The position numbers were made by a program, and so were the translations under genes. Below, one piece after another: positions 17,983-25,565 of a stretch of DNA of 64,000 bases; the stretch's first letter is position 1; every line of letters begins with the position of its first letter. The notes under the pieces are model-generated. The model worked only from the letters and a program-made list of their open reading frames with translations, searched no databases and had not been told where the DNA came from. The DNA is from Microbacterium keratanolyticum. GTDB lineage: Bacteria > Actinomycetota > Actinomycetes > Actinomycetales > Microbacteriaceae. Where the stretch lies: assembly GCF_016907255.1 (NCBI RefSeq), contig NZ_JAFBBQ010000001.1, positions 1,488,001 to 1,552,000 on the forward strand, read 5' to 3'.

Positions 17983-18030
17983 CCTCCTGCTTCCGGGAAA
18001 GTCCCGGGAGCCGTTCTAGTCCGAAGGAGG
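17983..18030 (+). promoter_or_regulatory. Candidate S6:S18-responsive leader of rpsF
   Basis: CCTCC at 17983-17987 can pair with the Shine-Dalgarno GGAGG at 18026-18030. This closes over a 10-bp hairpin (17989-17998 with 18002-18011). A CCG at 18021-18023 is left unpaired on the 3' side just before the SD strand. A sequestered SD plus a bulged CCG is the architecture described for the S6:S18 autoregulatory leader. Fold and function are inferred. Confidence 0.5.
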
Positions 18031-18037
18031 TGGGTAA

Positions 18038-18403
18038 GTGACGCACCAGTACGAGCTCATGGTCATTCTGACCCCCGAGCTGGATGAGCGCCAGGTTGCC
18101 CCCAACCTCGACAAGTTCCTGAAGGTCATCACCAACGATGGTGGCTCGATTGACAAGGTCGACATCTGGGGCAAGCGCCGTTTCGCCTACGAGATCAACA
18201 AGAAGAACGAGGGCATCTACGCCGTCGTCAACTTCACCGCCACCAGCGAGGCCACGCAGGAGCTCGACCGTCAGCTCGGTCTGAGCGAGCTCGTGTTCCG
18301 CACCAAGGTGCTCCGCGCCGAAGAAGCAATCGCACAGGTTGCTGCTGAGGCCAAGCGCGCCGAGGAGAAGGCTGCTCGCAAGCCCAAGGCAGCGAAGGCC
18401 TAA
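18038..18403 (+). CDS. rpsF: 30S ribosomal protein S6
   Basis: A 121-residue protein of the 30S platform that binds 16S rRNA together with S18. Family sequence is clear: [36 protein letters not shown], and a lysine/alanine-rich tail. The start is GTG with a strong AAGGAGG eight bases before it. It is first in the rpsF-ssb-rpsR-rplI operon, five bases upstream of ssb. Confidence 0.98.
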   Translation: MTHQYELMVILTPELDERQVAPNLDKFLKVITNDGGSIDKVDIWGKRRFAYEINKKNEGIYAVVNFTATSEATQELDRQLGLSELVFRTKVLRAEEAIAQVAAEAKRAEEKAARKPKAAKA

Positions 18404-18408
18404 GACCC

Positions 18409-18909
18409 ATGGCCGGCGAAACCGTCATCACCGTGGTGGGCAACCTCACGGCCGACCCCGAACTGCGGTACACGCAGAACGGGCTGCCGGTGGCGAACTT
18501 CACCATCGCATCGACGCCTCGTAACTTCGACCGTGCGGCGAATGAGTGGAAGGACGGCGAAGCGCTGTTCCTCCGCGCGTCCGTGTGGCGTGAGTTCGCG
18601 GAGCACGTGGCAGGTTCACTGACCAAGGGCATGCGGGTCATCGCGACCGGCCGTCTGCGTCAGCGTTCCTACCAGGACCGCGAGGGCAACCAGCGCACGG
18701 CGATCGAGCTGGAGGTCGACGAGATCGGCCCCTCGCTGCGGTACGCCACGGCGCAGGTCACCCGCGCTGCCTCGAACGGTGGCGGCGGCGGACAGTCTCG
18801 TCCTGCGCAGCAGCAGGTGTCGGAAGAGCCGTGGTCTACCCCCGGTTCGTCCACCAGCGCAGATGCTTGGAGCACTCCGGGCAGCTTCGGCGACGACACT
18901 CCGTTCTGA
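18409..18909 (+). CDS. ssb: Single-stranded DNA-binding protein
   Basis: A 166-residue SSB. An N-terminal OB fold ([32 protein letters not shown]) is followed by a flexible Gly/Gln/Ser linker and the acidic tip DDTPF that recruits repair and replication partners. Location between rpsF and rpsR is typical of actinobacteria and many other bacteria. A weak GGATGC/GCATCC hairpin lies in the 60-base gap to rpsR. Confidence 0.98.
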   Translation: MAGETVITVVGNLTADPELRYTQNGLPVANFTIASTPRNFDRAANEWKDGEALFLRASVWREFAEHVAGSLTKGMRVIATGRLRQRSYQDREGNQRTAIELEVDEIGPSLRYATAQVTRAASNGGGGGQSRPAQQQVSEEPWSTPGSSTSADAWSTPGSFGDDTPF

Positions 18910-18969
18910 TCAAGTCTCGGGATGCGCGCGCATAGCGCGGCAGCATCCGCAAAAAACTAAGGAAAAACC

Positions 18970-19224
18970 ATGGCTGGAAAGTCGAGCGGCGACCGCCGCA
19001 AGCCGCGGAAGGGCGCGAAGAACGCCGCTCCCGCGAAGTCGATCCGCGTTGGTGTCATCGACTACAAGGATGTCGCGACCCTCCGCAAGTTCATCTCGGA
19101 GCGTGGAAAGATCCGCGCCCGTCGTATCACCGGTGTCTCGGTTCAGGAGCAGCGTCTGATCGCCAAGGCGATCAAGAACGCACGCGAGATGGCTCTCCTG
19201 CCCTACGCCGGCGCTGGCCGCTAA
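18970..19224 (+). CDS. rpsR: 30S ribosomal protein S18
   Basis: An 84-residue basic protein, partner of S6 on the 30S platform. [17 protein letters not shown] and [19 protein letters not shown] are the conserved core. There are no CXXC zinc cysteines, so it is the zinc-independent form. SD AAGGA is at 18959-18963. It sits between ssb and rplI. Confidence 0.97.
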   Translation: MAGKSSGDRRKPRKGAKNAAPAKSIRVGVIDYKDVATLRKFISERGKIRARRITGVSVQEQRLIAKAIKNAREMALLPYAGAGR

Positions 19225-19238
19225 GGAGGAGCCCCATC

Positions 19239-19691
19239 ATGTCGAAGCTGATTCTTACGAATGAGGTCGCCGGGCTCGGTGGAGCCGGTGACGTTGTCGA
19301 GGTCAAGAACGGGTACGCCCGCAACTACCTCATCCCGCAGGGCTTTGCTGTCGCGTGGACGCGCGGTGGCGAGAAGCAGGTTGCGTCGATCCGTGCTGCC
19401 CGCGAGGCACGCGCGATCCACGACCGCGACGACGCTGTTGCCCTGAAGAACACGCTGGAGAGCGCCAAGGTGCGCCTTGCCGTCAAGGCAGGCGGCGAAG
19501 GCCGTCTCTTCGGTTCGGTCAAGACCGCCGACGTCGCTGACGCTGTTGCTGCAGCCGGCCTCGGTGCGATCGACAAGCGCAAGGTGCACATCCCCGCCCC
19601 GATCAAGGTCGTCGGCGAGCACCAGGCCACGGTTCGTCTGCACGACGACGTGACCGCCGTCATCACGCTGCAGGTCGTCGCCGCCAAGTAA
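19239..19691 (+). CDS. rplI: 50S ribosomal protein L9
   Basis: A 150-residue protein with the N-terminal 23S-binding domain ([36 protein letters not shown]), a long connecting helix and a C-terminal domain ([16 protein letters not shown]). The SD AAGGAGG overlaps the end of rpsR. It is the last gene of the operon, followed by two hairpins. Confidence 0.98.
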   Translation: MSKLILTNEVAGLGGAGDVVEVKNGYARNYLIPQGFAVAWTRGGEKQVASIRAAREARAIHDRDDAVALKNTLESAKVRLAVKAGGEGRLFGSVKTADVADAVAAAGLGAIDKRKVHIPAPIKVVGEHQATVRLHDDVTAVITLQVVAAK

Positions 19692-19705
19692 GGCGCGACA
19701 CCTCC

Positions 19706-19741
19706 GGAACGGCCTCTGTCCCTCGGGACAGGGGCCGTTCC
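19706..19741 (+). terminator. Terminator hairpin after rplI
   Basis: A 16-bp stem with one G-U pair (19706-19721 with 19726-19741) and loop CTCG, 14 bases after the rplI stop. There is no long U-tract, as is usual in this GC range. Confidence 0.75.
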
Positions 19742-19757
19742 GCATGAGTGCGGGGGT

Positions 19758-19790
19758 GGATGCCTCGGAGTCGTAAGCTCCGAGGCATCC
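19758..19790. terminator. Second hairpin between rplI and the convergent surface-protein gene
   Basis: A perfect 13-bp stem (19758-19770 with 19778-19790) with a 7-base loop, 15 bases from the end of the minus-strand gene. It can serve either direction. Confidence 0.75.
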
Positions 19791-19805
19791 CTCACCGCGA
19801 TTCAG

Positions 19806-20981
19806 CTAGGCGCGACGACCGCGAAGAGCGAACCCGCCGGCCGCGAGCAGCAGCAGGCTCAGAACCACCAGCGCGACCGGCGCCGCCCCACCCGTCGAAG
19901 CCAGCATCGGCGTCGAACCGCTGCCGCTTGCGAACGCGTGCGTCGATCCGGGCGTGCTCGCCGGGGTGTTCCCCGGGTTCGTTCCGGGAGTGGTGCCGGG
20001 GTTGGTCCCGGGATCAGTGCCGGGGTCCGTACCAGGGTCCGTGCCCGGGTCCGTGCCCGGGTCCGTACCGGGGTCGGTCCCGGGGGTGGTTCCCGGCGTC
20101 TCGACGACGCTGGTGCCGAGAACGGCGATGGCGTTGCCGCCGACAGTGATCGGAATCGAGACCGGGAGGCCCAGCTGCGTGCCGCCCAGGAGCGAACCGC
20201 CACCACCCGTGGTCGGGGTCGACCACCCGCCCGTCGACGGGCCCGTGGCGGGCGAACCCTCCGCCGAGCTGTCGCCGAGAACCGCGATCGCGTTCCCGAC
20301 GACACTCACCGGAACCGCGATCGGCGCGAGCACCTGCGTGCCGCCGAGGATCGAGTCATCACCCGAGGTGTTCGGCGCGGGAGCGGGTGCCGGGGCGGGT
20401 GCCGGAGCCGTCGTACCGGCGGGTGCCTGCGACACCGTGCTGTCGCCGAGCACGGCGATGGCATTCCCGGACACGTCCACCGGCACGGTGACGTCCAGCA
20501 GCGCCTGCGTGCCCGAGAGCAGTCCGTCGATGCCGCTGGTGGTGATCGCCGGCGGGGCTGCCGGCGCCGCGGGCGGCGCAGGCGTGGACTCGGCCTCCGC
20601 CGTTCCCAGCACTCCGAGAGCGTTGTCGGTGACGGACACCGGCACGTTCACGGTGACGACCGCCTGTGTGCCGGATGCTGCGCCGTCATCCCCGGAGGTC
20701 GCCGGCGCGGCTTCCTCGCTGTGCGCCAGCACCACGTCGGGTGCGGGTGCAGGCTCGGGAACCGGAGTGGGTGCCGGCGCATCCACCACGGACGTGCCGA
20801 GCACCGAGATCGCGTTGCCGACGAGCGACAGCGGTGCTGTGACGGGCGCGAGAATCTGCGTGCCCGAGAGCAGCCCATCCTCGCCCGTGGTCTCTGCCGC
20901 ATTGGCGGCTGTCGCGCCGAGCAGGGTGACCCCGCCGGCGAGGAGCAGGCCCCACAGGGCCCGCTTGATGAAAGTACGCAT
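19806..20981 (-). CDS. Cell-wall-anchored protein with five chaplin-like repeats
   Basis: A 391-residue surface protein. It has a signal peptide (cleavage near ANAA, 26-29) and five repeats of about 36 residues at 31-66, 95-130, 148-183, 205-240 and 258-293. Repeat consensus is GTQ-x3-P-V-x-V-P-V-x-V-x-GNAIAVLG, close to the chaplin domain of Streptomyces aerial-hypha proteins but lacking cysteines. A GTDP/GTTP tandem-repeat stalk (294-340) then leads to LASTG (360-364), a hydrophobic helix and an RGRRA tail, a class E-type sortase signal. Long chaplins have the same order of parts with two repeats. The ATG at 20981 has AGGAG at good spacing. A role in surface hydrophobicity or adhesion is inferred. 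Confidence 0.8.
   Translation of the reverse strand: MRTFIKRALWGLLLAGGVTLLGATAANAAETTGEDGLLSGTQILAPVTAPLSLVGNAISVLGTSVVDAPAPTPVPEPAPAPDVVLAHSEEAAPATSGDDGAASGTQAVVTVNVPVSVTDNALGVLGTAEAESTPAPPAAPAAPPAITTSGIDGLLSGTQALLDVTVPVDVSGNAIAVLGDSTVSQAPAGTTAPAPAPAPAPAPNTSGDDSILGGTQVLAPIAVPVSVVGNAIAVLGDSSAEGSPATGPSTGGWSTPTTGGGGSLLGGTQLGLPVSIPITVGGNAIAVLGTSVVETPGTTPGTDPGTDPGTDPGTDPGTDPGTDPGTNPGTTPGTNPGNTPASTPGSTHAFASGSGSTPMLASTGGAAPVALVVLSLLLLAAGGFALRGRRA
19962..20102. repeat. 12-bp tandem repeat coding for the GTDP stalk
   Basis: Imperfect copies of a 12-base unit encode PGTD/PGTT/PGTN in the surface protein. Copy number is likely to vary between strains by slippage without frameshifting, because the unit is a multiple of three. 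Confidence 0.75.
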
Positions 20982-21062
20982 GATGTATCTCCTGACTGGT
21001 TGCTTTGAGTGATGGCGCGCGAACGCGCGGGTTCTTCCGCCTGTGCGGCGGCTCAAGGCAGG

Positions 21063-22001
21063 TCAGTCAGGTGAGGCGTCAGTGTCGAACGTCGGCGATG
21101 ACGGCAGCGCCTCGCTGGCGGCGCCGGATGCGTGTGCAGACGCAAGGAGCGTCTTGTCGTAGGCGCCAGGAAGGTGCCCGGCCGTCCCGTTCGATCCTCC
21201 CGCGCCACTGGAAGCGGACGCAGAGGGAGAAACTCCCGACGGTGCGTGCGCGGGGCCCTGGGGTGATGTCGGCGGCGAGGGCGCTGCGGACGGCGGGATG
21301 TCGTCAGCATCCGTCTGCCATGCCGAGGATGCGCTCGCGGTCGGTGTGCGACCGGACGTCCCCGCCGTCGCGGATGCGGAGGCCAGGAGCGAAGCGCTGG
21401 GTGTGATCGCGGCCGGTGCGACCGGAGCGGGAGTGAGAACCGGTGATGCCGGCGTTGGTGGCGTGACCTCGGGTCTCGGAGTCGTCACCCCGGGAAGAAC
21501 GATCTCGACGATGGGGGCAACGATGTCGTCGACCACGGGGGTGACGACCCCGATCACCGGAGCCAGAGTGTCGTCCAGTTCGGAGCCGACCGTGCCGACT
21601 GTGCCAACCGTCGTATCGACGACGTCCAGCACCGTGTCGACCGTATCGACCGCCGTATCGACGACGACCAGAACGTCGTCGGTGACTTCTTCGACGATGG
21701 CTGCAGCGGGGGGCCCGGCGACCGGCAGGGACTCGACGACCTCGGTGACGCCGTCGACGACTGGCTCGGGGGCAATCACCGTCTCGACGACACCGAGGAC
21801 GTCGGACACCGGTGACATGATCGATGACGTCGTGTCGCTGACGACGGAGGTGAGATCTTCGAGCAGCCCGGTCGGGCGCTCGACCGCCGACGCGGATCCG
21901 GAGCTCAGCGCGATGCTCAGCACAACCCAGCCGAGCACGATCACGGCTCCACCGAGGAGGCCGGTGATGGCACGGCGGGTCCTACACGCGAGAGCGTCCA
22001 C
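21063..22001 (-). CDS. Secreted low-complexity Val/Thr/Asp-rich protein, unrecognised
   Basis: 312 residues, not matched to a known family. An N-terminal hydrophobic segment (TGLLGGAVIVLGWVVLSIAL) is followed by an AxA-like site (SASA). Residues 45-175 form a heptad-like Val/Asp/Thr region with many TVxTV and VVDT units and no cysteines. Residues 175-312 are a Pro/Ala/Ser-rich low-complexity tail with no sortase motif. Start is GTG with GGGGAAGG just upstream. It ends 82 bases before the chaplin-like gene on the same strand, so the two are probably co-transcribed and may build one surface layer; that is inference. Confidence 0.6.
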   Translation of the reverse strand: MDALACRTRRAITGLLGGAVIVLGWVVLSIALSSGSASAVERPTGLLEDLTSVVSDTTSSIMSPVSDVLGVVETVIAPEPVVDGVTEVVESLPVAGPPAAAIVEEVTDDVLVVVDTAVDTVDTVLDVVDTTVGTVGTVGSELDDTLAPVIGVVTPVVDDIVAPIVEIVLPGVTTPRPEVTPPTPASPVLTPAPVAPAAITPSASLLASASATAGTSGRTPTASASSAWQTDADDIPPSAAPSPPTSPQGPAHAPSGVSPSASASSGAGGSNGTAGHLPGAYDKTLLASAHASGAASEALPSSPTFDTDASPD

Positions 22002-22169
22002 GTCACCTTCCCCTCTGAAGGAACGTCTTGCACGGAGCTGGGGTTGTAGGAGCCGAATGTACTCCTCACACGGGCATCCGTCTAGACCGACTTTCTCGGA
22101 GCTCGGACAGAAACCGCGTGATTCCGCGGAGGCGCGCCCGGCGCAGTTTCGACTTGACTTTCCCCACAG

Positions 22170-22390
22170 TTGTACACACGTGCATAGATCACTGACAAAC
22201 CTTCAACGTGGGGTTTAAGTCGCTTGTTATCCACATCCTGGGGAAACAGCAAATACCAGGTCAGAGCGAAATAACTTAGGCAACCATTGAGTTGTTCCCA
22301 CAGTTATACACAGAGCTTGTTCACAGACATGCCGGAGTTCTTCGCACACTCTCCACACAGTTATCCACAGGCTCTGTTGCGTGGGGATAA
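22170..22390. other. Cluster of DnaA-box-like 9-mers upstream of dnaB
   Basis: Perfect TTATCCACA boxes lie at 22227-22235 and 22361-22369. One-mismatch boxes lie at 22170-22178 (TTGTACACA), 22304-22312 (TTATACACA), 22317-22325 (TTGTTCACA) and, on the minus strand, 22382-22390. The surrounding 22200-22330 is relatively AT-rich. This fills most of the 533-base gene-free stretch 22002-22534; nothing else is seen in it. Confidence 0.7.
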
Positions 22391-22534
22391 GGGCGCTCGT
22401 AGCGTGGGGGAGCCCCCCGATGTCCGAGGCCTGTGGTCTTGTTGTGTCAGGGTCGCCGCGGCCCGATCCAGGCAGCGAAGCGATCTCGGAATCCGGGCGG
22501 GCGCGCACAGGTCGCTGACAGCGGAAGGGGTCAC

Positions 22535-23926
22535 GTGTCGATTGCTGACATCTCGGACGAGCGCCTCGGAGGAGGGCGCGGACCCGAACGCACCCCACCG
22601 CACGACCTGATCGCCGAACAGAGCACCCTGGGTGGAATGCTGCTCTCGAAGGACGCGGTCGCCGACGTCATCGAGACGCTCCGTGGCACCGATTTCTATG
22701 TCCCCAAGCATGAGCTCATCTTCGACGCGATCCTGACGCTCTACTCGCACGGTGAGCCGACCGACGTCGTCGCCGTCACCGACGAGCTGATCAAGTCGGG
22801 CGACCTCGGGCGCGCGGGCGGCGCCGACTATCTGCACTCGCTGACCTCCATCGTGCCGACCGCCGCCAACGCCGGCTACTACGCGAGCATCGTGTCCGAG
22901 CGCGCGATCCTGCGCAAGCTCGTGGATGCCGGAACCCGCATCGTGCAGATGGGTTACGACGGCCAGGGCGACGCCACCGACCTCGTGAACAACGCCCAGG
23001 CCGAGATCTACTCCGTGACCGGCGGGCAAGAGACCGAAGACTACGTCCCGCTCACGATCGCCGTCGACTCAGCGCTCGAAGAGATCGAAGCGGCGAGTGG
23101 TCGCGATGGCTCGATGACGGGCGTGCCGACAGGATTCCGTGAGCTGGATGAGCTGACGAACGGCCTGCACGGCGGCCAGATGATCGTCATCGCCGCTCGT
23201 CCCGCCATGGGTAAGTCGACGCTCGCGCTGGACTTCGCCCGTGCAGCATCCATCGGGCACAACCAGCCGTCGATCTTCTTCTCGCTCGAAATGGGGCGCG
23301 CCGAGATCGCCATGCGACTGCTCAGCGCGGAGGGATCCGTCCCGCTGCAGAGCATGCGTAAGGGCACGCTGGACCAGCGTGACTGGACGACCGTCGCCGC
23401 GACCCGCGGGCGTATCAACGACGCTCCGCTGTACATCGACGACAGCCCCAACATGACGCTCGTCGAGATCCGCGCGAAGTGTCGCCGCCTCAAGCAGCGC
23501 GCGGGCCTGCGCATGGTGATCATCGACTACCTCCAGCTCATGACGAGCGGCAAGCGCGTCGAGTCTCGTCAGCAGGAGGTCTCGGAGTTCTCACGTGCGC
23601 TGAAGCTGCTCGCGAAGGAACTGCAGGTTCCCGTCATCGCGTTGTCGCAACTGAACCGTGGTTCTGAGCAGCGCCAAGACAAGAAGCCCGCGATCAGCGA
23701 CCTGCGTGAGTCCGGCTCGATCGAGCAGGACGCCGACATGGTGATGCTGCTGCACCGCGATTCTGTCTACGACAAGGACGTGCGCCCGGGCGAGGCCGAC
23801 CTCATCGTCGCCAAGCACCGTAACGGCCCCACCGCGACGATCCCCATCGCCTTCCAGGGCCACTTCTCGCGCTTCACCGACATGGCGCCGGGTGGCGACT
23901 TCGGTGGCGGCGGCGGGTTCGGCTAA
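22535..23926 (+). CDS. dnaB: Replicative DNA helicase DnaB
   Basis: A 463-residue hexameric helicase that moves on the lagging strand. The N-terminal primase-interacting domain contains PPHDLIAEQSTLGGMLLS. The RecA-like motor carries Walker A ARPAMGKST (about 221-229), Walker B VIIDYLQLM and the arginine-finger region DLRESGSIEQDADMV. No intein interrupts Walker A, unlike several actinobacterial DnaB proteins. The chosen GTG start follows GGAAGGGG and aligns with the usual DnaB N-terminus. The DnaA-box cluster lies immediately upstream. Confidence 0.97.
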   Translation: MSIADISDERLGGGRGPERTPPHDLIAEQSTLGGMLLSKDAVADVIETLRGTDFYVPKHELIFDAILTLYSHGEPTDVVAVTDELIKSGDLGRAGGADYLHSLTSIVPTAANAGYYASIVSERAILRKLVDAGTRIVQMGYDGQGDATDLVNNAQAEIYSVTGGQETEDYVPLTIAVDSALEEIEAASGRDGSMTGVPTGFRELDELTNGLHGGQMIVIAARPAMGKSTLALDFARAASIGHNQPSIFFSLEMGRAEIAMRLLSAEGSVPLQSMRKGTLDQRDWTTVAATRGRINDAPLYIDDSPNMTLVEIRAKCRRLKQRAGLRMVIIDYLQLMTSGKRVESRQQEVSEFSRALKLLAKELQVPVIALSQLNRGSEQRQDKKPAISDLRESGSIEQDADMVMLLHRDSVYDKDVRPGEADLIVAKHRNGPTATIPIAFQGHFSRFTDMAPGGDFGGGGGFG

Positions 23927-23945
23927 GCCGGGTGTCTGCCCCTCT

Positions 23946-23954
23946 TGCTAGGGT
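23946..23954 (+). promoter_or_regulatory. Extended -10 promoter of the retron-like RNA
   Basis: TGCTAGGGT is a TGN-extended -10 with a TANNNT core at 23949-23954. The expected start, about 23960-23962, coincides with the first bases of the inverted-repeat arm. No -35 element is apparent. Confidence 0.55.
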
Positions 23955-23955
23955 G

Positions 23956-24132
23956 GCGGCGTGCGATGGCGGGCGGACGAGGCGGGTGGTTCACGAGGTG
24001 TTCCATCCTCTCCGGGGATACCCCGGGGCACGCAGGCTGAGCTGACAGAAACGCCGCAGGCGCCTCCCTGCGCTTCGCGCAGTACAGCGCCCGCACTGAT
24101 GGACGAGTCGTGCGCCCGCCATCGCACGCTGC
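23956..24132 (+). ncRNA. Candidate retron msr-msd RNA
   Basis: About 177 nt closed by a long inverted repeat. GCGTGCGATGGCGGGCG at 23959-23975 is perfectly complementary to 24113-24129. The stem extends outward by three pairs (one G-U) and inward, past one mismatch, by ACGA/TCGT. Inside are two small hairpins, 23995-24010 and 24012-24026, which would belong to msr, and a larger stem at 24056-24094 with a 6-bp GC tip (24068-24073 with 24077-24082), the msd candidate. A closing a1/a2 stem lying 25 bases before a reverse transcriptase start is the standard retron layout. The branching guanosine could not be assigned. Confidence 0.7.
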
Positions 24133-24157
24133 GTTCGCATCTGGCGAGCGTTAGCGC

Positions 24158-25555
24158 ATGACGTCGACCGCGGCCGCCCGCGCCCTGGGGCACAGTCCGC
24201 AGCCCGCGGCATCCGCGATTGCCCGGGCGCTTGCCGACGCCTTCCTCGAGACTCCGTCGTGGACTCGACCCGAGCTGATGGCAGCCGGGGCGCGCGTTCT
24301 GGGTGCCCGCCGCCGCTGGCTCGGACCTGTCGTCGATGAGATCCTCGGCGACCTCGTGCGAGCGCCTCACGATTCACCGCGGCTGCTTGCCACACTGATC
24401 GAAGACTCTCCCGCCTTTCGGGAAGGCGTCTCCAAGGCCGCGGCACGGCGCGCCCCGCAGCAGATTCATTACCGGCCGCTCGCGCCGCAGCATCCGCCCG
24501 CACTGTCGCATCCGCTGGATCCGGAGCCCCCTCTGCCGCGGCTCCGTACCCTCCCGGAGCTCGCCGCGCTGCTCGATCTCAGCCTCGGGCACCTTGAGTG
24601 GCTCGCCGACACGAAGAACTGGAATCGACGGGCCCGCCCTGGCAGTCTCCATCACTACCGCTACGAATGGCGGACTCGTCCGGGGCGCGTCCCGCGGCTG
24701 CTCGAGGTGCCCGAGGACCGGATGCGACGCACCCAGCGCGCCCTGCTGGATCAGCTCCTGTCACGCATTCCTGCGAACGACGCGGCGCATGGCTTCCTTC
24801 CCGGGCGGAGTGCCGTCACGGGGGCCGCGCGGCACGTGGCATCCGACATCGTCATCTCGCTCGACCTGACCACGTTCTTCGCGCGCGTCACCGCGACCCG
24901 CATCTACGGAACGCTCCGGCAGGCGGGATACGACGAGCAGATCGCTCACGCCATCACCGGGCTGTGCACGAACGCCGTACCCCCGCGGGTACTGGCGGCG
25001 ATGCCTCCCGGCGGGTCGCCGGAGGAGCGCTTCGCTCTGCGGCGGGCGCTTGCGGCAAGCCATCTGCCGCAGGGGGCGCCATCGTCGCCGATGCTGGCAA
25101 ACCTCGCGGTGCGCCGGCTCGACTCGCGGCTGACGGGGTGGGCCGAGAAGGCGGAAGCCAGCTACACGCGCTATGCGGATGATCTGACCTTCAGCGGCAG
25201 CGGCGTGATCGCAAGACGGCCGGATGCCTTCGTTCGCGGCGTCCGACGCATCATCGCCGACGAAGGGCACATCGCGAACCCGGCGAAGACGCGCGTCCGA
25301 CGACAGGGCACTCGTCAGGCAGTCACGGGCATCGTCGTCAACCAGCATCCGAATCTCTCTCGCGTCGAGTTCGACCGGCTCAAGGCGATCCTCCACAACT
25401 GCGCCGTCCACGGCCCAGCCGCGCAGAATCGCTCAGACGCGAGCGACTTCCGTGCCCACCTGCTGGGACGGATCTCCTGGGTCGAGAGCCTGAACCCTGG
25501 GCGAGGAGCAAAGCTGCGTCGGGAGTTCTCACGCATCGACTGGGGAAGCCCGTAG
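24158..25555 (+). CDS. Retron-type reverse transcriptase with N-terminal extension
   Basis: 465 residues. RT motifs in order: HGFLPGRS then GAARH (222-226, the position of the retron NAxxH), DLTTFF (236-241), LPQGAPSSP (303-311), the catalytic YADD (339-342) and VTGIVVN (389-395, the retron VTG motif). QGxxxSP rather than the diversity-generating SQ variant, and absence of maturase or endonuclease domains, exclude DGR and group II intron types. About 120 residues precede the RT core (Ala/Arg-rich helices, then a Pro/His-rich linker) and have no recognised domain. It lies 25 bases downstream of the structured RNA. No co-directional effector gene follows. A role in phage defence is inferred from retrons in general. 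Confidence 0.88.
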   Translation: MTSTAAARALGHSPQPAASAIARALADAFLETPSWTRPELMAAGARVLGARRRWLGPVVDEILGDLVRAPHDSPRLLATLIEDSPAFREGVSKAAARRAPQQIHYRPLAPQHPPALSHPLDPEPPLPRLRTLPELAALLDLSLGHLEWLADTKNWNRRARPGSLHHYRYEWRTRPGRVPRLLEVPEDRMRRTQRALLDQLLSRIPANDAAHGFLPGRSAVTGAARHVASDIVISLDLTTFFARVTATRIYGTLRQAGYDEQIAHAITGLCTNAVPPRVLAAMPPGGSPEERFALRRALAASHLPQGAPSSPMLANLAVRRLDSRLTGWAEKAEASYTRYADDLTFSGSGVIARRPDAFVRGVRRIIADEGHIANPAKTRVRRQGTRQAVTGIVVNQHPNLSRVEFDRLKAILHNCAVHGPAAQNRSDASDFRAHLLGRISWVESLNPGRGAKLRREFSRIDWGSP

Positions 25556-25565
25556 CGATTGGTCG

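Noticed and set aside
20000..20110. CRISPR-like short repeats
   Set aside because: The repeats are contiguous 12-base units in frame in a secreted-protein gene, with no unique spacers.
22170..22390. Primary chromosomal oriC
   Set aside because: The DnaA boxes are suggestive, but dnaA, dnaN, rpmH and gyrB are absent from the window; actinobacterial oriC normally lies between dnaA and dnaN. Reported only as a DnaA-box cluster.
24158..25555. Group II intron or diversity-generating retroelement RT
   Set aside because: There is no maturase or endonuclease domain, no intron RNA domains and no template/variable repeat pair; the motif is QGxxxSP, not the DGR SQ form.
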